From RFSX01 sp965230215 (GTDB lineage Bacteria; Bacteroidota; Bacteroidia; Chitinophagales; Saprospiraceae), in NCBI GenBank assembly GCA_965230215.1, contig CBDDKN010000001.1:1054001-1118000 (forward strand): 64,000 bases of DNA, in the 5' to 3' direction. The position numbers and the translations under genes were made by a program. Below the pieces are notes generated by a model. The model worked only from the letters and a program-made list of their open reading frames with translations, made no database searches and was not told the DNA's origin. This document shows positions 52,847-62,188 of the stretch, piece after piece (within the stretch, counting starts at the first letter, position 1; each line of letters opens with the position of its first letter).

Positions 52847-54868
52847 TTATAAAGTACTGGCCAACTCTGCTGCTTCTCTAACGGCTTTCTTCGCATCTAG
52901 TTCTAATGCTTCCTTAGCTCCTCCTATCACGTGAACTGACATACCTGCTGCTCTTAATGGAGCCGAATACTCATCGAGGATTTCCTGGCCTGCACATATG
53001 ACCAAGTGATCCACTTCAAGCAGTTTTTCCTGATCAGCATGTCTGATATATAAACCCTTATCGTCAACACGCAGGTATTCTACATTGGATAGCATCTCTA
53101 CCTGTTTGTTCTTGAGGCTTGTTCTATGAATCCATCCCGTTGTTTTACCCAGATTCTTTCCATGCTTCCCTGTAGACCTCTTTAAAAGATATACATGTCT
53201 GCTGCTTGCCGGAGGCTCCGGATTTGTATAAAAGCCACGCTTCTGCATGCTCATATCGACACCCCATTCTGTCATATAAGACTCAATAGACTGCAACTCA
53301 TGTTGCTCATCATTATGCGTTAGATACTCGGCAACATCGAAACCTATTCCTCCTGCACCAATTATAGCTACACGCTTCCCCGGTTTCACCTTGCCTTCAA
53401 GCACATCGACATATCCAAGCATTTTACTTGGGTCGGTACAAGGAATATCAATTTCTCTGGGTTTGATACCTGTTGAAATAATAAGCTCATCGAAACCCAT
53501 TTCTTCCAACTCTGGCAATGTAACCGTTTTTCCCAGCTGTAATTCCACACCATGCTTTTCCAACATCTTTCCATAGTAGCGGATTGTTTCAGCATAATCT
53601 TCTTTTCCAGGAATGCGCATGGCCAGATTAAACTGCCCCCCGATCTTATTATCCTTTTCAAAAAGTGTCACCTTATGCCCGCGCTGCGCAGCAACGGTAG
53701 CCGCTGTCAATCCAGCCAGCCCGGCTCCTACCACAGCTATACTTTTTGTTACAGAGCTTTCCTTATAGTTTAGCTCGGTCTCATAACACGCTCTGGGGTT
53801 GACAAGACAAGAACACCTCTGAAGTGTGAAAGTATGGTCAAGACAAGCCTGGTTGCATGCTATACATGTATTTATCTCATCACTCCGATTCTCCATGGCT
53901 TTCAATACCAGCTCAGGATCTGCTAGAAAAGGGCGTGCCATAGAAACCATGTCTGAGTGCTTATCGGCGAGAATCGATTCAGCCAGCTCTGCAGTATTGA
54001 TTCGATTGGTAGCTACCAGAGGTATGTTTATTTCACCCATCATTTTCTTCGTCACCCATGAGAAACCTCCACGAGGTACATTAGATGCTATGGTAGGTAC
54101 CCTTGCTTCATGCCAGCCGATTCCAGTATTGATTATATTGGCACCTTCTTGTTCAACGGCTTTAGCAAGCTGAACAACTTCTTCCCAGCTGCTGCCATCC
54201 TCAACCAAATCCAACATCGAAAGCCTGTATATGATAATGAATTCCTCACCCACCTTTTCTCTGATGGCTTTAAGAATACGCAAAGGAAACTTCATTCTGT
54301 TCTCATAGCTGCCACCCCATTCATCTTCGCGTTTATTCGTTCTTTTTACCAGGAATTGATTTATCAGGTAACCTTCTGATCCCATAACTTCAACGCCATC
54401 ATAACCGGCTTGCTTGGCCAGTTCTGCACATCTTGAAAAGTCACTTATTGTACTTTCGATTTCTTCGGAACTCAATGCCTTGGGTGTATACATATTAATA
54501 GGAGCCTGTATTGCCGAAGGTGCCACACAGTCCTTATGATAAGCATATCTGCCTGTGTGCAATATCTGCATACATATCTTGCCTCCTTCATCATGCACAG
54601 CATCGGTAATCAACTTATGATGTGCCACTTGAGATTCATCATCCAGCTTGGCACCTCCAGAGAAAACCACACCATCATCATTAGGTGAGATACCTCCAGT
54701 TACGATGAGGCCAACCTGACCCCGCGCACGTTCGGCATAGAATGCTGCGGCTTTAACATGCCCGCCAGGCATTTCTTCAAGCATCGTATGCATGGATCCC
54801 ATCAATACCCTGTTTTTTAAGGTGGTAAAACCCAGATCTAAGGGTTTAAGGAGGTTTGGATATGGCAT
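52847..54868 (-). CDS. fadH: 2,4-dienoyl-CoA reductase-like NADH:flavin oxidoreductase
   Basis: A 673-residue three-domain flavoenzyme of the FadH/OYE-like group. Domain 1 (1-330) is an FMN TIM barrel: PLDLGFTTLKNRVLMGSMHT and QILHTGRYAYH. A 4Fe-4S cluster site follows in CIACNQACLDHTF with a further Cys in QRCSCLVNP. Then an FAD domain, AVVGAGLAGLTAATVAAQRG, and an NADPH domain, VAIIGAGGIGFDVAEYL. Reduces 2,4-dienoyl-CoA in unsaturated fatty-acid oxidation, though related enzymes act on other enones; a specific substrate is inference. ATG at 54868. Confidence 0.88.
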   Translation of the reverse strand: MPYPNLLKPLDLGFTTLKNRVLMGSMHTMLEEMPGGHVKAAAFYAERARGQVGLIVTGGISPNDDGVVFSGGAKLDDESQVAHHKLITDAVHDEGGKICMQILHTGRYAYHKDCVAPSAIQAPINMYTPKALSSEEIESTISDFSRCAELAKQAGYDGVEVMGSEGYLINQFLVKRTNKREDEWGGSYENRMKFPLRILKAIREKVGEEFIIIYRLSMLDLVEDGSSWEEVVQLAKAVEQEGANIINTGIGWHEARVPTIASNVPRGGFSWVTKKMMGEINIPLVATNRINTAELAESILADKHSDMVSMARPFLADPELVLKAMENRSDEINTCIACNQACLDHTFTLQRCSCLVNPRACYETELNYKESSVTKSIAVVGAGLAGLTAATVAAQRGHKVTLFEKDNKIGGQFNLAMRIPGKEDYAETIRYYGKMLEKHGVELQLGKTVTLPELEEMGFDELIISTGIKPREIDIPCTDPSKMLGYVDVLEGKVKPGKRVAIIGAGGIGFDVAEYLTHNDEQHELQSIESYMTEWGVDMSMQKRGFYTNPEPPASSRHVYLLKRSTGKHGKNLGKTTGWIHRTSLKNKQVEMLSNVEYLRVDDKGLYIRHADQEKLLEVDHLVICAGQEILDEYSAPLRAAGMSVHVIGGAKEALELDAKKAVREAAELASTL

Positions 54869-54927
54869 TAGTATCGAATTTGTATTATTAAAATTAGTGA
54901 TTCAAATTGTAATAAAAGGTGGAATGA

Positions 54928-55728
54928 TTAGATGTCGATCAAACGCCTTATTGTGCGCAATTTGAACTTATATCTTCTTGCTTCAAGATCAAAAACACCT
55001 TGCTGATCCAATTTGTCAATCTTCACACGACCCAGCACGTGAATTACTGACTGAGGACCTGTTACCATACCAACATGTGCAATCACGCCATTGTTGTCAG
55101 TAAAAAATGCAAGATCCCCAATACGGGCTTGTTCAACAAAGCCAACATCCTCTCCCATTTGTGATTGTTCTGCGGGATGTCTTGGTAGATCTATACCGAC
55201 AAACTTGAAAAGCAATTGTATAAATCCAGAAGCATCAATACCCAGAACACTTCTACCCCCTTTCATTTCAGGTGCATGTAGAAACCTGTTAGAAATCTTT
55301 AGCAACAATGATTCATTCAATTGGGCAGAATCCAAACTGTACACCTGGCCAGAAAATTGAAATTTACCAAAAGGCATGCGTGCATTGATACCGTCGAAAT
55401 TATGCAGACAGGCTCCTATCGAAATTGGAATGGACTGGTCAGCCGAGATGATCCCATATATCAGCTCCAGGCACAAATGCTTTTGGTTCTTAATGGAACG
55501 GTAGGTCTTGGCATCTATCATATGCAGGTGAGATGGATGCATCCAGCCCAGTGTTTCATCCCAGTCACAAACGATACGTACCCATTTACTGTTCTTAATA
55601 TTGACTATCCTTACCAGCTCACCAAACAATACTTGGGTAAGTAAACGAAAGTCAGGCGTAGCGTTTTTGTAAACGCTGGCCACACTTAACTTGCAAACAC
55701 CGTATTCGAGCTTATTCTGAGACTTCAA
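54928..55728 (-). CDS. NlpC/P60-fold protein with the catalytic Cys replaced
   Basis: A 266-residue protein with an N-terminal SH3b-like region (about 10-125) and a C40 NlpC/P60 domain (about 145-262). The signature that is normally GIDCSGFVQ reads GIDASGFIQ: Ala166 (codon at 55231-55233) stands where the nucleophilic Cys should be. The partner histidines remain (His218 in VIAHVGMV, His230 in VIHVLG), as do ARIGDLAFF and the LPRHPAEQ segment. The usual YLWGG lead-in is also altered. It is therefore probably a non-catalytic peptidoglycan-binding relative. The start is TTG at 55728 (stop TAG four codons upstream); no signal peptide is evident. Confidence 0.8.
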   Translation of the reverse strand: MKSQNKLEYGVCKLSVASVYKNATPDFRLLTQVLFGELVRIVNIKNSKWVRIVCDWDETLGWMHPSHLHMIDAKTYRSIKNQKHLCLELIYGIISADQSIPISIGACLHNFDGINARMPFGKFQFSGQVYSLDSAQLNESLLLKISNRFLHAPEMKGGRSVLGIDASGFIQLLFKFVGIDLPRHPAEQSQMGEDVGFVEQARIGDLAFFTDNNGVIAHVGMVTGPQSVIHVLGRVKIDKLDQQGVFDLEARRYKFKLRTIRRLIDI

Positions 55729-55868
55729 AACTGGATTCTAAAAGGCTGGCTAATTTACGAACTCAAAAGTTAAAACAACTTTATGTGTATTAAATTATAA
55801 GATAATTCGTTTAATCTATATCTCATATATGAGCTTATTTTGCACAAGTTTTATTGTAGTTTTGCGAC

Positions 55869-56918
55869 ATGATCAGAAATCTTATTATTCTTTTAGCTAG
55901 CCTTTGGGTTGTTGGTCTTCAAGGTCAGGATGAGAAATTTTCACAATTCTATGCCATACCAATACACGTTAACCCAGCGCTGACTGGAGCCTATGATGGT
56001 ACATACAGACTTACGGCTATCTACCGGGATCAATGGTATAATAACCTGGGATCATCTTTCAAAACATTTGCAGCTGGCGGAGACACAAGATTTCAACTCA
56101 AATTTGGTAGAAACAGAGTTAAAGATCACTTTGGCGTGGGCTTGTTTTTTGTTAGTGACAGATTAACGGAATTCCAATCTACCAATAATAAGATCTCAGC
56201 TTACTTTGCTTATCACAAACAATTGACTGAAAAAACGCCATCATATATTGGCGCTGGAATACAGCTTGGTGTTATCCAGAGAAATATCAATTACGACAAT
56301 CTGACATTTGGTGATCAGTTTAACCAGCTGGATGCCTTTGATCAACCCACTGGTGAGACATTGCCACCTAACAACATAGGTGTATTCAATTTTTCTGTAG
56401 GTATCAACTACTATATCAAACTTGAAAAATCAACTTATTACCTTGGAGCTGCAGCTCACCACCTGAATCAACCGAACATCTCTTATTTTGCCAGATTGGA
56501 TAATGTAAATCCAAGCACCATAACTGATCAGATATTACCGACGCGATATGTTGCTCATCTTAGCATGGACACAGAGCTACAGTACAGACTGGAATTTCAA
56601 CCACGCTTAATATATCAGAGACAAGGCCAGGACAATTCTATCAACCTGGGGACCAATTTTGAATATACTTTCAAAACAGATGACCTGGGTCTCGTAATGG
56701 GCGCATGGGTTAATATTCTTAATGATATTGATGGTACGCGTTTAAGCCATGTCACTCCCCTCGTAGGATTAATCAGAGGGGCGTTCATATTTGGATTCTC
56801 TTATGATTGGGGATTACAGGATGCATTTAACAATCCCTTCAACCTCAATACTTTTGAGTTTTCGATCCGTTTCTCAGGTGAGCACTTCAATGATAGCGGA
56901 TTGTGCCCTAGCTTTTAA
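55869..56918 (+). CDS. PorP/SprF family type IX secretion membrane protein
   Basis: A 349-residue outer-membrane beta-barrel with a signal peptide (1-19). The N-terminal DEKFSQFYAIPIHVNPALTGAYDG and the YRDQWYN motif are diagnostic of PorP/SprF, and the rest alternates aromatic strands. Family members anchor adhesins such as SprB or help T9SS substrates reach the surface, and they often sit beside giant repeat proteins. Here the nearest such protein is the HYR-repeat gene at 62189. A TAGTTTTG box at 55857-55864 lies just before the ATG, too close to be a normal promoter. Confidence 0.92.
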   Translation: MIRNLIILLASLWVVGLQGQDEKFSQFYAIPIHVNPALTGAYDGTYRLTAIYRDQWYNNLGSSFKTFAAGGDTRFQLKFGRNRVKDHFGVGLFFVSDRLTEFQSTNNKISAYFAYHKQLTEKTPSYIGAGIQLGVIQRNINYDNLTFGDQFNQLDAFDQPTGETLPPNNIGVFNFSVGINYYIKLEKSTYYLGAAAHHLNQPNISYFARLDNVNPSTITDQILPTRYVAHLSMDTELQYRLEFQPRLIYQRQGQDNSINLGTNFEYTFKTDDLGLVMGAWVNILNDIDGTRLSHVTPLVGLIRGAFIFGFSYDWGLQDAFNNPFNLNTFEFSIRFSGEHFNDSGLCPSF

Positions 56919-56959
56919 ACATTATAGCGCTTCGTTTTTTATAGTATTATTAAACTTTG

Positions 56960-58252
56960 ATGATGAAGAAGTTATTCTTTTGCCTTCTGGCTGTGACGAT
57001 GTTCTCATGTATTGAGACACCAAATCAATTTGAAAAGCTCCCTCCTGGATCCTGGAGAGGCATACTGAAGATCAGCGATCAGTTTTCCAGCAGTTCAAGT
57101 TCTGCCGTTGTTGAAGCAGATGCCAAACTAACAGACTACTTTGAATTGCCTTTCAACTTTGATATCGTATATGATGAGGATGGCAAAATGCAAATGGTGC
57201 TCAAAAACGCTGAAGACAGCGACAGCTATAGCAATCTTAGAATAGGCCGTGACCCTGCAACAGCCAAAGATACACTTGAGATCATGTTTGATGATTTTGA
57301 CAGCTATCTCGACGGTTTTTATGAAGACAATTACATTGAAGGGTATTGGAAGGTGCCCTACAGAGGCAGCGCATATCAGATTCCTTTTCTGGCCAGATAT
57401 GGGGATGATCACAGGTTCGAATTAAAGAACAACGATGATCATTATGATTTCGGTGGAAACTGGCGTGTAGAATTCTCTTATGACACTGAGGATGCATACC
57501 CGGCAATCGCTGAATTCAAACAAGATGGCAATACATTGACCGGCACCTTTATGACAGAAACAGGAGACTACAGGTATCTGCAAGGGAATGTAAATAATGA
57601 GAAACTCAAGCTATCCGTATTTGATGGAGCGCATGCTTTCCTCTTTACAGGGAAGGTATCATCTGATACCATCATAGGAGAATTCCGAAGCGGATCACAC
57701 TACAAGACCAGCTGGAAAGCATACAGAGATCAGGACTTTGATCTTGTTGATCCTTATAGTATGACCAATTCGACTGTGGATGAATCTATCGACTTTGAAT
57801 TCGAAGCCCTGAATGGTGACCCTGTGAAATTATCTGATGAAGCATTTAAAGGCAAGGTCAAGCTCATCAATATCATGGGAAGCTGGTGTCCAAACTGTAA
57901 GGATGAAATCAATTTTCTGAAAGAAATTCAAAAGTCAAATCCTGAGCTTGCAATTATCAGTGTTGCTTTTGAAAAATACAAAGACAAGGAAAAAGCTAAA
58001 AACGTATTGCGACGCTATAAGAAGAAGATGGACATCACATGGCCTCTGCTGTATGGCGGCTATGCCAACAAATCTGAAACTACGGCCATACTTAATTTTG
58101 TAGACCGCATCTATGCCTATCCTACCCTAATCATCGTAGACAAGAACAATGAAATTGCTGGCATTCAAACAGGGTTTTATGGTCCTGCCACTTCAAAACA
58201 TGAGGATTTTAAAGCAAAATTTTATAATATCCTGGAAAATATAGAAAACTGA
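56960..58252 (+). CDS. Thioredoxin-fold (TlpA/ResA-like) lipoprotein
   Basis: A protein of about 430 residues. The N-terminus MMKKLFFCLLAVTMFSC is a lipoprotein signal with Cys in the lipobox. A long beta-rich middle domain (about 30-270) has repeated WRG/WRV-type strands as seen in Bacteroidota TlpA-family N-terminal domains. The C-terminal redoxin domain carries GSWCPNCKDE with Cys310 and Cys313. Probably a periplasmic thiol-disulfide reductase. ATG at 56960 chosen over a TTG at 56957. It is followed one base after its stop by an SDR gene, so co-transcription is likely. Confidence 0.85.
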   Translation: MMKKLFFCLLAVTMFSCIETPNQFEKLPPGSWRGILKISDQFSSSSSSAVVEADAKLTDYFELPFNFDIVYDEDGKMQMVLKNAEDSDSYSNLRIGRDPATAKDTLEIMFDDFDSYLDGFYEDNYIEGYWKVPYRGSAYQIPFLARYGDDHRFELKNNDDHYDFGGNWRVEFSYDTEDAYPAIAEFKQDGNTLTGTFMTETGDYRYLQGNVNNEKLKLSVFDGAHAFLFTGKVSSDTIIGEFRSGSHYKTSWKAYRDQDFDLVDPYSMTNSTVDESIDFEFEALNGDPVKLSDEAFKGKVKLINIMGSWCPNCKDEINFLKEIQKSNPELAIISVAFEKYKDKEKAKNVLRRYKKKMDITWPLLYGGYANKSETTAILNFVDRIYAYPTLIIVDKNNEIAGIQTGFYGPATSKHEDFKAKFYNILENIEN

Positions 58253-58253
58253 T

Positions 58254-59024
58254 ATGTCTAGAAAAGTATTGATCACAGGAGCCAGTTCCGGCATTGGAAA
58301 AGCCACAGCAGAAAAATTTGCAAAGCATGGATTTGATCTGATTCTTACTGCAAGAAGAGCAAACAAACTGCATAATGTAGCTGAGAAAATCAGGACAAAA
58401 TATGCAGTAAATGTGCTTGAACTGATCTTTGATATCAGAAATCAAAAAGAGGTTAAGAAAGCTGTCTCAAAAATTAAGGGACAATGGAAACCCATCGATA
58501 TTCTGGTCAATAACGCAGGACTGGCAAAAGGTTTTCATGAGATACATGAAGGTGAAATTGAGGATTGGGAAATCATGATCGATACCAACCTTAAGGGATT
58601 GTTATACATCACAAGAATGGTCGCTCCTCAAATGGTGAAGCGTGGCAAAGGACATATCATCAATGTTGCTTCTACTGCAGGTAAGGAAGTGTATCCTAAA
58701 GGCAATGTCTATTGTGCTACCAAACACGGCGTAGACGCACTTACAAAGTCTATGCGCCTGGACCTTCATAAATATGGTTTACGCGTAAGTCAGGTTGCAC
58801 CTGGACATGTAGAAGAAACAGAATTTGCACTCGTCAGATTTGACGGAGACAAGCTAAAAGCCAAGATTTATGAAGATTTCAATCCTCTGAGATCTAAAGA
58901 TGTGGCAAAAATTATCTATTTTATTGCTAGCCAACCAAAGCATGTCAATATTCAGGATGTTCTAGTTATGGGAACACAACAGGCATCCAGTAATCATATT
59001 GATAGGTCTGGCCGCAAACAATGA
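58254..59024 (+). CDS. Short-chain dehydrogenase (YdfG-like)
   Basis: A 256-residue classical SDR. Cofactor site TGASSGIGKATAEKFAKHG (about 7-25), NNAG motif at LVNNAGLA, catalytic Ser in INVASTAGKE and the YxxxK pair in YCATKHGVDAL. The ARR after the second strand indicates NADP preference. The overall pattern resembles YdfG/serine 3-dehydrogenase-type enzymes acting on hydroxy acids. It starts one base after the thioredoxin-fold gene and its stop overlaps the ATG of the outer-membrane protein gene (ATGA). Confidence 0.9.
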   Translation: MSRKVLITGASSGIGKATAEKFAKHGFDLILTARRANKLHNVAEKIRTKYAVNVLELIFDIRNQKEVKKAVSKIKGQWKPIDILVNNAGLAKGFHEIHEGEIEDWEIMIDTNLKGLLYITRMVAPQMVKRGKGHIINVASTAGKEVYPKGNVYCATKHGVDALTKSMRLDLHKYGLRVSQVAPGHVEETEFALVRFDGDKLKAKIYEDFNPLRSKDVAKIIYFIASQPKHVNIQDVLVMGTQQASSNHIDRSGRKQ

Positions 59025-59734
59025 TAAAAAAGAACCTGATAACATTCATTATTGTACTCTTCTGTCAAATTTGTCTGACAGCGCAATCCCCTTATTCAGC
59101 AGGTGTTTATCTTGGTATGTCCAGTCATGGCAGCGATGTCAATAGTGTGGGCAGACATGGACAATCGATGTTTGAACAAAACAAGCTGGCTTTCGGATTC
59201 TTCGGCAGCTATGCAGCCTCTGAAAATGTTGAATTGCGCCTAAGCATGACTTTTACCAGCCTGGAAGGTGACGATCGAAACCTTATTGACAAAGAGCCCT
59301 ATGGACAAGAACATTTTAATCGTGGATTTCAATATGCTTCGGACTTAACTGAATTGGGTCTAAGCATTCAGTATTATTTAAAATCCACACCCTCAAGAAA
59401 GCGCTCATTTCTAGACAGATTAAGACCGTATATAAGTACTGGTTTTGCTTGGGCTTTTGTGAATGATGATTTGGATCAGAGATCATGGGGCAATGTACCT
59501 ACTGACCGCGTATTTGATATACAAATGGATCAGGAACAAGGCGCTAAGGGCGGTTTCCAGATTCCATTGGGACTGGGATGTAATCTTTATCTAACGGAAT
59601 CATGGTCACTGAATCTAATGTATAGCTCAAGACTTCCGATAAGTGATTACCTTGACGGTATCAGTGAATCCGCCAACCCTGATAAAAATGATGCTTATCA
59701 GTTTTGTGGTACAGAGTTAATCTACAACTTTTAA
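59021..59734 (+). CDS. Outer-membrane beta-barrel protein
   Basis: A 237-residue protein with a clear signal peptide (1-21, ending LTAQS) and an alternating strand pattern ending in Tyr-Asn-Phe, typical of a small outer-membrane barrel. I see no family signature that narrows the function. Translationally coupled (ATGA) to the SDR gene. Confidence 0.65.
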   Translation: MIKKNLITFIIVLFCQICLTAQSPYSAGVYLGMSSHGSDVNSVGRHGQSMFEQNKLAFGFFGSYAASENVELRLSMTFTSLEGDDRNLIDKEPYGQEHFNRGFQYASDLTELGLSIQYYLKSTPSRKRSFLDRLRPYISTGFAWAFVNDDLDQRSWGNVPTDRVFDIQMDQEQGAKGGFQIPLGLGCNLYLTESWSLNLMYSSRLPISDYLDGISESANPDKNDAYQFCGTELIYNF

Positions 59735-59737
59735 AGA

Positions 59738-60262
59738 CTACTTAAAGTCATTAAAGAAGTTCTTCAGATCGGTAGCATCTTCGGGTTTCAAACGCCCTCC
59801 CAGTATTAAGCGTACCTCACGCCTGCGTGCAGCACTTTCAAATAGTTTTATTTCTTCTGGCGTAATAGGTGTAAAATCAGGTACTTCAACAGGTTTCTTC
59901 TTACTCTCGTCTAATGCGACGAATGTCATATACGCATGGTTGCTCTTCGCGGTTTGCTGACCTGTAAAGTCAGAAGCGTAGACTTCCAGATACACCTCGA
60001 CAGAAGTTCTCCATGCACGTGTCACTGTCGCGTTGATACTGATTACTGATCCTAGAGGTATGGGTTGTTGAAATGAAACATGATCCACTGAAGCGGTAAC
60101 CACATAGGCCTCACAATGCTTCCCTGCACATATGCCACCCGCTATATCCATCCAGTGCATCAGATTTCCACCCATCAGATTTCCCAATGGATTGGTATCA
60201 TTGGGCATAATCAATTCTGTCATTGTAGTACGACTATCTGATGCACGTTTCGCTTTTCTCAT
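59738..60262 (-). CDS. Acyl-CoA thioesterase (YciA/BFIT-like hot-dog)
   Basis: A 174-residue single hot-dog domain. NDTNPLGNLMGGNLMHWMDIAGG holds the active-site region (N-x-x-G-x-x-x-G-G followed by Asp), and VTASVDHVSFQQPIPLG is the other conserved block; together these mark the acyl-CoA hydrolase group of YciA/ACOT type. Hydrolyses acyl-CoA to free acid and CoA. It starts one base after lipB ends, on the same strand, so the two are probably coupled. ATG at 60262. Confidence 0.9.
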   Translation of the reverse strand: MRKAKRASDSRTTMTELIMPNDTNPLGNLMGGNLMHWMDIAGGICAGKHCEAYVVTASVDHVSFQQPIPLGSVISINATVTRAWRTSVEVYLEVYASDFTGQQTAKSNHAYMTFVALDESKKKPVEVPDFTPITPEEIKLFESAARRREVRLILGGRLKPEDATDLKNFFNDFK

Positions 60263-60263
60263 T

Positions 60264-60971
60264 CTATTTGTTTATGTATTCTATATTAAAGATTTCAGAG
60301 CAAATTCGTTTAAGTCTTTCTTCTACTTCAAGCATATCGATAGCCCGTCCCAGTTCTTTCGAAAGCGATGTAACCGACTTATCTCCATCATCAATACCAC
60401 ATGGAATTATCTTATCAAACATATCCAGTTCGGTATTGATGTTAAATGCCAGACCATGCATACTCACCCACCTGCTTAAATGCACGCCAATCGCACAGAT
60501 CTTTCTATAAGCACCTTCTTGCCCTAACCAAACACCTGTGTAGTCAGGGAGTCGAAATGCCTCGAGTCCATATTCATCCAACAATCGGATAATACATTCC
60601 TCTATATTTCTTACGAATCTATGTACATCTCTGTAGAGTTGTTCTAGATCGAATATGAAATAGGCCGTAAGTTGGCCAGGACCATGGTAGGTAATGTCGC
60701 CTCCCCTGTTAATCTTAAAAAGTTCGATGTCCTCAGCTTTGAGCCTGTCCTCACCAACCAATAGATTTTCTTCTGAAGCGGACTTACCAAGTGTAAATAC
60801 GGGTCTATGCTCACAGAAGACCAAATGGTTTAAAAAATATGCCTTAGCTTTGTTATCAGCAGATTGGGAGCGTTTGGCCAACTTGATATCGTTATTTAGT
60901 AAGGATTGAAAATCCCAAACACTTTGATAGCTGGCACGTTTTATTCTGTGAAACTGAACTTTCATTCTCAT
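60264..60971 (-). CDS. lipB: Lipoyl(octanoyl) transferase
   Basis: A 235-residue LipB. The core motif RGGDITYHGPGQL (89-101), KICAIGVHLSRWVSMHGLA with Lys157, and the catalytic cysteine Cys191 in IIPCGID all match. Transfers octanoate from acyl-carrier protein to lipoyl domains. ATG at 60971 (a second ATG two codons on is also possible). Divergent from the redoxin-dockerin gene with 19 bases between starts. Confidence 0.95.
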   Translation of the reverse strand: MRMKVQFHRIKRASYQSVWDFQSLLNNDIKLAKRSQSADNKAKAYFLNHLVFCEHRPVFTLGKSASEENLLVGEDRLKAEDIELFKINRGGDITYHGPGQLTAYFIFDLEQLYRDVHRFVRNIEECIIRLLDEYGLEAFRLPDYTGVWLGQEGAYRKICAIGVHLSRWVSMHGLAFNINTELDMFDKIIPCGIDDGDKSVTSLSKELGRAIDMLEVEERLKRICSEIFNIEYINK

Positions 60972-60990
60972 CGATTAAACCTAATAAAAA

Positions 60991-62037
60991 ATGTTTGAGA
61001 AACTAAAAAGTTGCCTTCTTGCCTTCATATTTACCATTTTATCAATTCAAATAGGATGGGCACAGCCTGCACCTGACTTTACTGTTACCGACTACAATGG
61101 ACAGGAACATAAGCTGTATGAGGATTATCTGGACCAAGGTAAAACAGTATTGATAAAGGTATTCTTTGTTAATTGTCCACCATGTGTGGCCATATCACCA
61201 TCGGTGCAGGAACTCTATGAAGAATGGGGCGAAGGCAATAATGATGTTCAGTTTATTGAAATGAGTAACAAGTCATTTGACAATAATGCGAGAGTACAAA
61301 ACTATTCAGAAAACCTGGGGCTTACCTTCCCCGGTGTGGGTGAAGATGGTGGTGCTTTGACCGCACTACAACCTTATCTTTCAGGATTCTATGGTCCATT
61401 CTTTGGAACCCCTACTTTCGTCGTTATAGCCCCTGATGGTACGGTTAATTATGATGTCAGTGGTAGTGGCATAACGAATACAATTGCTGCTCTTGATTTA
61501 GCGATTGAAGCTACTGGTGCTCAAAAGCCGGGAAACAACACACAATTACCCAGCAGTTATAGCGTACAGGTTCGTGATGCTTTTGGAAATGCGGTTAATG
61601 ATGTAGAGTTCTTCCTGGCCTCCCAGGGGGCAAATAATGATATCCCGGTTGATCTGATGAGCAATGTGTTTCAGATAACAGAACTTGAAAACGAATATCC
61701 AGGTGTCGTTAATCCTGTATTAAAAGCAAGGAAAAACGATGCACTGAGACTCAATATAAGCGTGACTGATATAATCGTGGTAGTTCGGCATATTCTGCTC
61801 CTAGAAACACTTGACAATCCCGATTTAATATTGGCAGCTGACGCCAATGGAGACGGCACAGTCAATGTTGTTGATCTCCTGACAATTCAACGTGTTATAT
61901 TGGGTTTAATAGATGAATGGCCCGGATCTGACAGCTATATACTGCAACCATCAGAGCTGCCTATCAGCATTCTACCGGGACAAATACAGAATATCGAATT
62001 CAAGGCCATCAAGGTTGGAGATTTGAACGGCAATTGA
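60991..62037 (+). CDS. Secreted redoxin-dockerin protein
   Basis: A 348-residue exported protein. Signal peptide 1-24 (ending GWAQP). A thioredoxin/peroxiredoxin-like domain (about 25-190) has FFVNCPPCVAISP with Cys62 and Cys65. The C-terminal part (about 250-348) has dockerin type I features: VTDIIVVVRHILLLE and ADANGDGTVNVVDLLTIQRVIL, with the calcium loop DANGDGTV, then a final beta segment ending KVGDLNGN. Such dockerin-bearing proteins are seen in Saprospiria-type Bacteroidota, probably carried by type IX secretion. Function may be extracellular thiol redox or scaffold attachment; inferred. Confidence 0.8.
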   Translation: MFEKLKSCLLAFIFTILSIQIGWAQPAPDFTVTDYNGQEHKLYEDYLDQGKTVLIKVFFVNCPPCVAISPSVQELYEEWGEGNNDVQFIEMSNKSFDNNARVQNYSENLGLTFPGVGEDGGALTALQPYLSGFYGPFFGTPTFVVIAPDGTVNYDVSGSGITNTIAALDLAIEATGAQKPGNNTQLPSSYSVQVRDAFGNAVNDVEFFLASQGANNDIPVDLMSNVFQITELENEYPGVVNPVLKARKNDALRLNISVTDIIVVVRHILLLETLDNPDLILAADANGDGTVNVVDLLTIQRVILGLIDEWPGSDSYILQPSELPISILPGQIQNIEFKAIKVGDLNGN

Positions 62038-62100
62038 TCAAAACCGTGTTTCCGTAAGTTCTTGTAAGATATCTTCCATAGTTTTTTTTGAGTTGGGAAG

Positions 62101-62120
62101 CGTTTGCGCGATGGCAAACG
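62101..62120. repeat. Perfect hairpin between redoxin-dockerin and HYR genes
   Basis: CGTTTGC/GCAAACG arms around a 6-base loop, 64 bases after the upstream stop and 69 before the next ATG. No T run follows, so it is not a standard terminator. Confidence 0.3.
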
Positions 62121-62188
62121 TATTCAGATTGTAGTTCATGTGATGCTGATATCACAACGATGCAATAGTCCAACTTAAAAAAAGAAAG

